Below, piece by piece: positions 1 to 5,955 of a DNA stretch of 19,491 nucleotides. The DNA comes from JBBDXI01 sp040902425. Lineage in GTDB: Bacteria; Planctomycetota; Phycisphaerae; Phycisphaerales; UBA1924. How positions within the stretch are numbered: position 1 is the first letter of the stretch; every line of letters begins with the position of its first letter. Where the stretch lies: assembly GCA_040902425.1 (NCBI GenBank), contig JBBDXI010000078.1:1-19491 (forward strand), in the 5' to 3' direction. Both the position numbers and the translations under genes were made by a program. The notes beneath the pieces are model-generated. The model had not been told where the DNA came from and ran no database searches. It saw only the letters and a program-made list of their open reading frames with translations.

Positions 1-1
1 C

Positions 2-52
2 CTGGCGGACACGCCCCCGTGGGTCCTGGACGCCATGCGGGCTGCGGGATAG
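2..52 (+). CDS. C-terminal tail of an unidentified gene, cut by the window start
   Basis: The first bases read through without a stop as a short peptide ending LDAMRAAG and then TAG at 50-52. Its composition is protein-like, whereas the other frames give Arg/Pro-rich shadow peptides. Only about 16 residues are visible, so no family can be named. It would lie on the mobile element, upstream of and in the same direction as the integrase. It could also be chance. Confidence 0.3.
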   Translation: MADTPPWVLDAMRAAG

Positions 53-85
53 GGGTGTGCTGACAGCGGCGGTATGCTGGCCGCC

Positions 86-296
86 ATGTCCCTCTCCGCC
101 GCCACCGCCGTCCTCCACCAGATGCAGGCGGCCTTCCAGCTCGACCTGGGCGAGACGCGGTACTTCGACCAACGAGGCCGGCCGCGAGCTGTGGCTGCTG
201 ACCGCCGTCAGCCCCTCGGGCGAGCAGTGGACCGTGGCCTGCGGGGACTACTACGAGGCGGCGTGCAGGATGGCGGTGCTGGTGGGATGGAGTTGA
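86..296 (+). pseudogene. Small hypothetical gene with an apparent single-base frameshift
   Basis: Two protein-like segments lie in different frames. From ATG 86 the reading MSLSAATAVLHQMQ continues to about position 168 (...LGETRYF). It then becomes Arg/Gly-rich shadow sequence, while the next frame takes over with TNEAGRELWLLTAVSPSG and ends ...AVLVGWS at TGA 294-296. Joined by a +1 shift near 165-170, they make a compact acidic/aromatic protein of about 69 residues. It resembles small accessory proteins I associate from memory with planctomycete integrase neighbourhoods, but I cannot name a family. The break may be a real mutation in a decaying element or an assembly error. The alternative is that the first frame simply runs on into the integrase frame as one 495-codon ORF, but composition argues against this. 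Confidence 0.4.
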
Positions 297-1561
297 GCGT
301 AAGGTGCTCGACATCGAGCACCTTCGCGTTCTTGATCGAGGCTGCGAGTGAGGCGGTGCGCATTCTGAAACCGGGATCAGCCGCCCTGCCAGCGCTGTTG
401 CGCAAAATCACCGAGCCCGATCCTGTTGTGGAGTTCATCCGCGACACGGCACCGCGGGTCAGAGAGGGGTATGAGCAGTTGGGGCTGGCCGAGATTCAAG
501 CCAGATGGAGGAATGCTGGCATCAAAGTCGGTGACCGTGCCTTCCGCAGCGTGCGCAATCTTGTCGAGATCGCTGCAAGGACCGTCCAGTTACAGCGCGA
601 AGCCGATGCCGCACACCGCACGACGTTCGGGATCGGATTCTGGCAGACCAAGGACACCATCAACGCCGAGCGGAACGACCCGCGAGCGGCGCTCGTCAAG
701 CGACTCCAGCGAACCGATACCCTCACCGACCTGCTACTGGGGCTGCTCGCGCAGTTCTGCGGGTGGGCCGTGCGGCAGGGGTTGATTCCCACCAACCCGG
801 TTGCCGAGATGCAGGGAGTGAGTGGCGGGGTCGAGCGGGAGCGCAAGGCTCTGGACCTGGAGGAGCAGCGATACCTCCTGGACTACACCGGCCGGGCGCC
901 CGATCAGGCATGGCGGACGCGGGACGGCCAGGAGCGCTGCCGCGTACCCGGCCCGGAGCGGGCGCTGGTCTACCGGATCGCCATCGGGACCGGGCTGCGG
1001 GCCAAAGAGATTCGGTCCCTCACGCGGGCGTCGTTCCAACTGGCGCGGATCGTGAAGGGCCGGCAAGCCCCGTGTGTCCGGCTGCTGGCCGCCGACGAGA
1101 AGAACCGCAAGGGGGCCACTCAGCCGATTCAGGCGGGCCTGGCGGCCCTTCTGGCGGGTCACCTAGCCCGGAAGGCTCCGGCGGCCCCGGCGTTCACGCT
1201 GCCGCTCAAGGATGAGATCGCGGGCATGGTGAGGGCGGACCTGAAGGCGGCGCGTGAGGAGTGGGTCAACGCGGCGCGGACCCGGGAGGAGCGGCAGGAG
1301 CGGGAGGAGTCCTACTTCCTGCGCGAGGTCGCCGAGGACGGGGCGGTATTCGACTTCCACGCCCTGCGGGTGACATTCATCACCAACATGGCGCGCGCCG
1401 GGGTGCTGCTGGCCAAGGCGGTGAAGCTGGCCCGGCACTCCGATCCCAAGCTGACCATCGGGATCTACACCAAGGCCGGGGCTCTGGACCTCGACGACGC
1501 CATCGACGCCCTCCCGGAGTTCGACGCGATAGCGCCCACCCGGATGGCAGCGGCAGTTTGA
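287..1561 (+). CDS. Tyrosine-recombinase family integrase of a mobile element
   Basis: The protein is predicted to catalyse site-specific integration and excision through a 3'-phosphotyrosyl intermediate. Counting from ATG 287 (424 aa), the catalytic set is visible: R238 in GTGLRAKEIRSL, a lysine in the KNRKG turn (about 272-275), H358-A-L-R361, H384 in LARHSDPK, and nucleophile Y394 in IGIYTKAG. The core-binding domain is represented by LLAQFCGWAVRQGLIPTNP (about 153-171). A charged helical insert (about 310-350) precedes the HxxR box. Residues 40-110 do not look like a normal integrase N-terminus but like a small helix-turn-helix protein. The frame is open from ATG 74. I chose 287 because it overlaps the stop of the small gene, but TTG 332 or 398, beyond the palindrome, are also possible. 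The gene points toward the tRNA-derived att site 150 bp downstream, as in many genomic islands. Confidence 0.85.
   Translation: MELSVRCSTSSTFAFLIEAASEAVRILKPGSAALPALLRKITEPDPVVEFIRDTAPRVREGYEQLGLAEIQARWRNAGIKVGDRAFRSVRNLVEIAARTVQLQREADAAHRTTFGIGFWQTKDTINAERNDPRAALVKRLQRTDTLTDLLLGLLAQFCGWAVRQGLIPTNPVAEMQGVSGGVERERKALDLEEQRYLLDYTGRAPDQAWRTRDGQERCRVPGPERALVYRIAIGTGLRAKEIRSLTRASFQLARIVKGRQAPCVRLLAADEKNRKGATQPIQAGLAALLAGHLARKAPAAPAFTLPLKDEIAGMVRADLKAAREEWVNAARTREERQEREESYFLREVAEDGAVFDFHALRVTFITNMARAGVLLAKAVKLARHSDPKLTIGIYTKAGALDLDDAIDALPEFDAIAPTRMAAAV
297..327. promoter_or_regulatory. Perfect 24-bp palindrome with extended stem
   Basis: AAGGTGCTCGA (301-311) and its exact reverse complement TCGAGCACCTT (314-324) are separated by only CA. 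GCG at 297-299 can pair with CGC at 325-327 around a bulged T300, extending the stem to 14 pairs. It begins directly after the stop at 296 of the small gene. It may be an operator for a dimeric regulator or a terminator-like hairpin, although no T-tract follows. Its position suggests intergenic DNA and hence an integrase start downstream of it. Confidence 0.5.
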
Positions 1562-1580
1562 CACCGGCTTTGACACTGGA
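1557..1580 (+). repeat. Two 12-bp direct repeats at the integrase stop
   Basis: TTTGACACCGGC (1557-1568) is followed at once by TTTGACACTGGA (1569-1580), with ten of twelve positions identical. The first copy overlaps the integrase stop codon (TGA 1559-1561). Short tandem repeats between an integrase gene and its attachment core are typical of arm-type recombinase-binding sites. That role is inference. Confidence 0.4.
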
Positions 1581-1667
1581 CCCAAAAACCCCCGACTGAA
1601 CAGGAGCGGACAGGTGAGGACGAGCCGGGAGAGAACGAGCGGAATCGCTGGGAATTCCGGGCGTTTC

Positions 1668-1697
1668 TGTCCATTCCTGGCCCCGCGTGTCCATCCC
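1668..1697 (+). repeat. Pair of 10-bp direct repeats spaced by 20 bp
   Basis: TGTCCATTCC (1668-1677) and TGTCCATCCC (1688-1697) differ at one base and start 20 bp apart, roughly two helical turns. They lie between the integrase and the tRNA fragment, so they are candidates for arm-type or accessory binding sites of the recombination complex. The similarity is short and could be coincidental in this GC-rich DNA. Confidence 0.25.
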
Positions 1698-1715
1698 CGC
1701 GTTAGAACCCGCCCC

Positions 1716-1760
1716 GCTTTCGTAAAGCATAGGTCCAGGGTTCAAATCCCTGAGGTGGCT
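1716..1760 (+). other. Attachment site: 3' portion of tRNA-Thr(CGT)
   Basis: The block carries a tRNA from the anticodon loop onward: loop TTCGTAA (1719-1725, anticodon CGT at 1721-1723), 3' anticodon stem AGCAT (1726-1730), variable loop AGGTC (1731-1735), T-stem CAGGG/CCCTG (1736-1740, 1748-1752) around loop TTCAAAT, 3' acceptor strand AGGTGGC (1753-1759) and discriminator T (1760). No matching 5' acceptor strand (expected GCCACCT), D-arm or full 5' anticodon stem lies upstream, and positions 1714-1715 (CC) fail to pair with 1729-1730 (AT). The break at about 1716 therefore marks the left border of an identity block. An integrase gene pointing at it makes an att junction the natural reading. 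By the usual geometry the intact tRNA-Thr lies at the other end of the element, to the left of this window. Confidence 0.75.
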
Positions 1761-1774
1761 TTCCCGCTTGCCCC

Positions 1775-1791
1775 CGGTCCCCCGTGGACCG
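1775..1791 (+). terminator. Possible hairpin terminator of the original tRNA gene
   Basis: CGGTCC (1775-1780) and GGACCG (1786-1791) form a perfect 6-bp stem with a 5-base loop, 14 bases beyond the tRNA 3' end. In the att model this is the original chromosomal flank of tRNA-Thr. No T-run follows, so termination activity is uncertain. Confidence 0.3.
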
Positions 1792-1893
1792 CCAAACCGC
1801 GGCCTACGGGGAAGCCGACCAGGCGCTCCCAAGCCCAGCTGGCCGCGAAACAGGCCACGAGAGGCTAGCCGAACCCAAACGCCGTATGGGCAA

Positions 1894-1998
1894 CGCCGAT
1901 GGCCTCCCGGTCAGGCCCGTCGGCGGCGGAATGCCCTGCCAGTCCTCAGCCGATAACGGACCGCGGGGGAACCAAGGGCCCGCTGGGGCGTCGAACCT
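1894..1998 (+). promoter_or_regulatory. Structured GC-rich leader, weakly similar to the 5' half of a ydaO-type RNA
   Basis: A hairpin pairs CGCCGA (1894-1899) with TCGGCG (1920-1925) and GGCC (1901-1904) with GGCC (1914-1917). Further on, the segment reads GCCGATAACGG (1949-1959), then GCGGGGGAACCAA (1963-1975), a short spacer, and TGGGGCG (1984-1990). The GGGGGAACC...TGGGG arrangement after GCCGA recalls the first half of the c-di-AMP (ydaO/yuaA) riboswitch. I do not find the expected 3' half (an ACAGCTAACC-like segment) before the start codon at 2057. I therefore call it only a structured leader. Confidence 0.2.
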
Positions 1999-2045
1999 AC
2001 TGTTCCCCGGCCATCCCGCGCTGCAGCGCCGTTCACGCGGCCCAT

Positions 2046-2049
2046 GGAG
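2046..2049 (+). promoter_or_regulatory. Ribosome binding site deciding the start at 2057
   Basis: GGAG lies 7 bases before ATG 2057. The frame is open from ATG 1784, but only the 2057 start has this site and begins directly with a signal peptide. Confidence 0.6.
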
Positions 2050-2056
2050 CAGACGT

Positions 2057-3049
2057 ATGCGCACCGCACCTTCCCGTCCGTTCGCCAGCCTCTTCGCCTT
2101 CACGCTCGCCGCGGGCCTTGCCGCCCCGGCGCTGGCGCAGTCTCAGCCGGGCGCCCCCGCATCCGCCCCGGCCCCGGCGGCGACGACGACGACGACCGTC
2201 AGCCACCCGCAGGTCCGCACCGGCGACGGGCGGCGCGACACGATGGTCCGGCTGATGCGCCCCATCACGGTGGACTTCCAGGAGAAGCGCCTGGAGGACA
2301 TCATGACCTTCATCAAGGACTTCACCGGCGCTGACATCGAGCCGCTGTGGATGGACGACCAGAACCCCACCGGCCTCGACAAGGACCGCGTCGTCAGCGT
2401 GAAGATCGAGAACAGCACCGCGCTGGCGCTGCTGGAGAAAGTCCTGGAGAAGGCCCGCGGCGATTCGGGCGGGGACCTCGGCTGGCAGGTGACCGAGAGC
2501 GGCACCATGCAGGTCGGCCCCAAGGAGCGGCTGAACAAGTACAAGCGGGTCGAGATCTACGACATCAACGACCTGCTCATGGAGCTCCCCAACTACCGCG
2601 ACGTCCCCCGCATCGACCTGCAGCAGGCCCTCCAGGCCGCGCAGGGCGGGCAGGGCGGCGGCCAGTCCCCCTTCCAGGAAGACCAGGGGAACACCGACGA
2701 GGAGCGGCAGATCGACCGCCAGGCCAAGGCCGACGAGATCGTCCGCCTGCTCACCGAGCTGGTCGAGAACGAGCAGTGGGTGGACAACGGCGGGAACGGC
2801 GGCACCATCCGCTACTTCCGCGGCACGATCATCGTGAACGCCCCGGACTACATGCACCGCGGGATCAACGGCTACCGCTGGTGGCCCTCGGCCTCCACGC
2901 GGGTGGCGATGGTCGGCAACAAGAAGTACGTGACCCTCGGCACCGATCAATCCCTCGCGAAGGTCGCGGGCTTCGGCCAGCAGCCGGTCTCGGCGGTGGT
3001 CGGCGGGCAGATCATCCGCAGCAACTCCCCCGGCGGCGGCGGTCGCTGA
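2057..3049 (+). CDS. Exported protein with secretin/STN-like domain
   Basis: The 330-aa protein has a clear Sec signal peptide (residues 1-27, basic start, hydrophobic core LFAFTLAAGLAA, cleavage ALA|Q) and a Pro/Ala/Thr-rich linker (28-50). A globular region follows with the pattern ITVDFQEKRLEDIMTFIKDF (70-89) and a strand-helix continuation to about residue 133. This pattern is typical of the short N-terminal (STN/N0-like) domains of secretins and related periplasmic proteins. After a Gln/Gly-rich loop (about 190-215) comes a second small domain ending in a Gly-rich tail (SNSPGGGGR). At 330 residues it lacks the beta-barrel of a full secretin. It probably acts in the periplasm on a secretion or surface complex, but the exact role is unknown. 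It stands alone and converges with the minus-strand gene ending at 3148. Confidence 0.75.
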   Translation: MRTAPSRPFASLFAFTLAAGLAAPALAQSQPGAPASAPAPAATTTTTVSHPQVRTGDGRRDTMVRLMRPITVDFQEKRLEDIMTFIKDFTGADIEPLWMDDQNPTGLDKDRVVSVKIENSTALALLEKVLEKARGDSGGDLGWQVTESGTMQVGPKERLNKYKRVEIYDINDLLMELPNYRDVPRIDLQQALQAAQGGQGGGQSPFQEDQGNTDEERQIDRQAKADEIVRLLTELVENEQWVDNGGNGGTIRYFRGTIIVNAPDYMHRGINGYRWWPSASTRVAMVGNKKYVTLGTDQSLAKVAGFGQQPVSAVVGGQIIRSNSPGGGGR

Positions 3050-3075
3050 GCGGCCCGGCATCCTGCTGAATATCT

Positions 3076-3102
3076 CGCGAGGGGGNNNNNNNNNNCCTCG
3101 CG
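3076..3102. terminator. Inverted repeat between convergent genes, loop lost in a scaffold gap
   Basis: CGCGAGG (3076-3082) and its exact complement CCTCGCG (3096-3102) flank the N-run. They lie between genes converging from 3049 and 3148, where a bidirectional terminator is expected. A strong hairpin would also explain why the assembly broke here. The loop sequence cannot be read. Confidence 0.45.
3086..3095. other. Assembly gap (10 N)
   Basis: A run of ten Ns is a conventional placeholder, so the true length is unknown. It sits in the centre of an inverted repeat and does not interrupt a gene. Confidence 0.95.
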
Positions 3103-3147
3103 TGCTTTCTAGGGTGCCTTTCCTGAGGGTGCTGGCCTGTGCCCCGC

Positions 3148-5106
3148 CTACGGGCGGGTGATCGTCTTGGGCACCTGGCCCCATTCGTCGGGCGTCGCCT
3201 CATCCGCCAGCTCGCGTTCGAAGCGGCCCTTGGCCGACGCGAGCCGCCGCCACACCAGGCCCCCGCCGGCGATGCTCAGCGTCGCCACCAGGGCGAAGAT
3301 GACGCCCGCGTACACCAGCCGCGGGTCCTCGATCGCATCCGACCCCACCGCCGGCGGCTGCGAGATCACCGCGCCCAGCCCGTCCGCCCGGCGCTCCCGG
3401 TCCGCGTTGGACTGGCTCGCCAGGGCGGTGATGTAGGTGTCCAGGGTGCGCACGGTCTCGGCCGCCCCGCGCCCGCGCAGCTCCAGCGTGATCTGCCCCG
3501 CGCCCGCCGACTCGGCGCTCAGGTCCGTCTCCATCCGCTTCATCAGGGCGCCGGGGCTCGCCAGGGAGACGATGCCGCGCCGCCCCAGGCGCTCCGCGGC
3601 CAGGTCGGTCAGGGCCGGGTCCCGCAGCAGCCCCTCGTGGTAGCTCTGCCACTCGGCCAGTTGCCCGGCCGATGGGGTGGCCTGGGGGTCCACCGAGATC
3701 GTCGCCCGCGCCGCGTACACCGCGGGCGCCACCTGCCCCGCCAGGGCCCAGCTCAGCCCCGCGAGCACGGCCATGGCCAGGGCCACCAGGGCCGCGGGGC
3801 GCGCCCGCGGGGTCCTGGGCGCGCTGACGGCCGCCCGGGTGCGCTGCTGGGCGAAGGAGACGCGCTCGCGGGCGAGGGCCTCGCGCTCGCGGGTCATCAC
3901 GTCCGCCTGCTCGTATTTCGCCCGCACCGCCTGCCCGGCCTGGCGGACCTGGTCGGCCTGTTCGCGCAGCAGCGACCGCATGAGCCGCAGCCGGCGCCAG
4001 CGCGTCACGATCGCCTCGCCGACCTCCTCGGGGATGGCCCCCGGCGAGAGCGCCCCGCCCGAGCGGCTCTCCGAGAGCCGCTGCTGCAGCGACCGCAGAC
4101 GCCCCTGCGCGTTCTGGAGCTCCGACTGCGTCGAGAGCAGTTGCTCCTCGAGCGACTCAGCCCGCAGCCGCAGCGTCTCGCGCTCGGCCAGCAGCGCCGG
4201 GTCGGGGACGGCCTCGGCAGGCCCGCCCGAGCCGCCCTCGGCCAGGATCGCCTCCAGCTCGGCGATCCGCGCATCGCGGGCCGCCAGCTCGTCCTCCATC
4301 TGCCGGGCCCGCCCCACCAGCTCCGACTGCTCCCGCAGGCCCTGCGAGACCTCGCGCAGCTTCGCCGTGGCCGCCCCGTGCTTGGCCGCCAGATCGCGCA
4401 GCCGCCCGTCGCGCTCGGCCACCTGGGCCCCCAGGTCGGCGAAGCGCTTCTCGGCCTCGGCGAGCGCAGCGCCGCGGCGCTCGGCCTCCGCCGCGGCCTC
4501 ACGCCGGCGCTGGCGGTAGTCCTGCAGCTTCTTCTCGCGCTCCGAGAGCGAGCGGATCAGCTCGCCCTGGGCCTCGCCGGAGCGGTCCAGCTCGGCCCGG
4601 ACCGAGGCCAGGTCCTGCTCCAGCCCCGCGACGCGGGCCCGCAGGTTCCCCGCGTCCTTCTGCCGTGCCTCGAAGGTCGCGACCAGCTCCGCCAGCGCCC
4701 GCTCGCGCTGCGCCACCGCCGCCTCGTGCTCGCGGGCCTCCTCGCGGAGGCGCGACACCGCCGCGGCCTGCTCGGTCAGCCGGCTCTCGCGCTCGCCCAG
4801 GGCCGTGGCCCGGGTGGCCAGCTCGGCGTCCCGCTGCTGGGCCGCGGCCCCGTCCCGCTCCAACTGCTCGCGCTGCCCGCCGAGCTCCGTTGCGCGGCGC
4901 TCCAGGTCGGCCTGCCGCTGGGCCAGGTCTCGCTCCACCTGCTGCCAGCGGATGCGGGCCTCCTCGTGCTGGGTCTTGTAGGTGCGCAGCATCCCCAGCT
5001 GCCGCTCGACGTCGGCGATCACGCCCTGCAGCTCGTCGTGCGCGGGCGCGCCGGCGTCGGGGGCGGGGGGCGAGTGCGGCGCGGCCTCCGCGTGGGTGCG
5101 GTCCAT
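3148..5106 (-). CDS. Coiled-coil inner-membrane protein with Wzz-like periplasmic segment
   Basis: The 652-aa protein has three parts. A long Ala/Arg/Glu/Gln-rich cytoplasmic coiled coil occupies about residues 25-345 and 365-425. A first transmembrane helix (437-459, ALVALAMAVLAGLSWALAG) is followed by a periplasmic stretch of about 135 residues beginning VYAARATISVDPQ. A second helix (597-619, LVYAGVIFALVATLSIAGGG) precedes a short cytoplasmic tail. Two helices flanking a periplasmic domain, with a YxAxATISV-type entry, resemble Wzz/polysaccharide co-polymerases. Here, however, the coiled coil is cytoplasmic rather than periplasmic. A role in chain-length control or scaffolding of the nearby export system is inference. 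Upstream of ATG 5106 the minus strand reads AGGGGACAGGA, a plausible ribosome site. A 146-bp spacer separates it from the HD-GYP gene. Confidence 0.75.
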   Translation of the reverse strand: MDRTHAEAAPHSPPAPDAGAPAHDELQGVIADVERQLGMLRTYKTQHEEARIRWQQVERDLAQRQADLERRATELGGQREQLERDGAAAQQRDAELATRATALGERESRLTEQAAAVSRLREEAREHEAAVAQRERALAELVATFEARQKDAGNLRARVAGLEQDLASVRAELDRSGEAQGELIRSLSEREKKLQDYRQRRREAAAEAERRGAALAEAEKRFADLGAQVAERDGRLRDLAAKHGAATAKLREVSQGLREQSELVGRARQMEDELAARDARIAELEAILAEGGSGGPAEAVPDPALLAERETLRLRAESLEEQLLSTQSELQNAQGRLRSLQQRLSESRSGGALSPGAIPEEVGEAIVTRWRRLRLMRSLLREQADQVRQAGQAVRAKYEQADVMTREREALARERVSFAQQRTRAAVSAPRTPRARPAALVALAMAVLAGLSWALAGQVAPAVYAARATISVDPQATPSAGQLAEWQSYHEGLLRDPALTDLAAERLGRRGIVSLASPGALMKRMETDLSAESAGAGQITLELRGRGAAETVRTLDTYITALASQSNADRERRADGLGAVISQPPAVGSDAIEDPRLVYAGVIFALVATLSIAGGGLVWRRLASAKGRFERELADEATPDEWGQVPKTITRP

Positions 5107-5252
5107 TCCTGTCCCCTGCGGTTACACGGGGCATCGCACCGGCCGCTGCCGGAGCGCCGCCCCTCACCCGCGACTATCGGCATCTCGGACCGCCCGCTGA
5201 ACCGCCCAGAGCGCCCAGATTGAAAGCGCCGCCGGGCGCGCCCGATAATCCC

Positions 5253-5924
5253 TCACGCGCACGCCCGGCGCGCCCGGCGCTCCAGCGCCTCGGCGCCACC
5301 GGGGCACGAGAAGGGCGCCACCGGGCACCGCCCGTCGAAGAGGTCCAGCACCCAGCGCAGCCGCCCCGACTCGCACAGCCGCGCGAACAGGTCCACCGCG
5401 GGCCCCCAGTACGCCGCCCCCGCGCCGGCCCGCAGCTCGGCCAGCGCCCGCGCCGCCGGCTCGGGACCGGGGGCCCGGTACGGGCGGCGCCCGGTCATCG
5501 CGTCGAAGCTGTCCACCACCGCGAAGTACCGCGCGTGCTCGGGGATCGCCTCACCCCCGAGCCCGTCGGGATAGCCGCCCCCGTCCCACCGCTCGTGGTG
5601 CGAGCGCACCAGCGACAGGACCAGGCCGTCGCGCTCCCCCATCCGCGCCAGCCGCCGCTCGCCCCGCGGCGCGTGCCTCTGCATGATCGCCCGCTCCCGC
5701 GCCGTCAGCGCCCCGGGCTTGCGGAGGATCCGCGCCGGGATGTCGAGCTTGCCCACGTCGTGCAGGGCCGCGGCCACGGAGAACCGGCGGATGAAGTCGT
5801 GGTCGGCCCCCAGGGCCCCGGCCACCAGCCTCGCGTAGAGCACCACCCGCCAGGTGTGGGCCGCCGTCACCGCGTCGCGCCGCTCCACCGCCCGCACCAG
5901 GTCCCGGATGTGCCGTGGCGACAT
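5253..5924 (-). CDS. Stand-alone HD-GYP domain protein, candidate c-di-GMP phosphodiesterase
   Basis: This 223-aa protein is almost entirely one HD-GYP domain, the metal-dependent class that hydrolyses cyclic di-GMP. H23 lies in the first helix, H55-D56 in AAALHDVGKLDIP, and H84 in MQRH. H109-H110-E111 and D114 lead into GGGYPDGLGG (115-124), followed by IPEHAR (127-132) and VVDSFDAMTGRRPYR (136-150). All hallmark residues of the family are visible, so activity is likely. There is no receiver or other sensor domain. The C-terminal 60 residues carry three Cys and look unstructured. It follows the lipoprotein gene by 31 bp on the same strand and is probably co-transcribed with it. No clear Shine-Dalgarno precedes ATG 5924. 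It may tune the c-di-GMP level that controls exopolysaccharide output, but that link is inference. Confidence 0.88.
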   Translation of the reverse strand: MSPRHIRDLVRAVERRDAVTAAHTWRVVLYARLVAGALGADHDFIRRFSVAAALHDVGKLDIPARILRKPGALTARERAIMQRHAPRGERRLARMGERDGLVLSLVRSHHERWDGGGYPDGLGGEAIPEHARYFAVVDSFDAMTGRRPYRAPGPEPAARALAELRAGAGAAYWGPAVDLFARLCESGRLRWVLDLFDGRCPVAPFSCPGGAEALERRARRACA

Positions 5925-5955
5925 CCGCAGATGGTTGCGCTGCCGCGCCCGCCGA

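Noticed and set aside
1688..1760. Complete functional tRNA-Thr gene
   Set aside because: The 5' acceptor strand and D-arm do not exist upstream and the anticodon stem is mispaired at two positions. Only the 3' portion is present.
2057..3049. Complete type II secretin (GspD)
   Set aside because: It is only 330 residues and has no recognisable C-terminal beta-barrel domain, just an N-terminal STN-like region.
3139..5223. 694-codon plus-strand frame opposite the coiled-coil gene
   Set aside because: Arg/Leu/Gly/Pro-rich shadow. The minus-strand frame has a heptad coiled coil and two TM helices.
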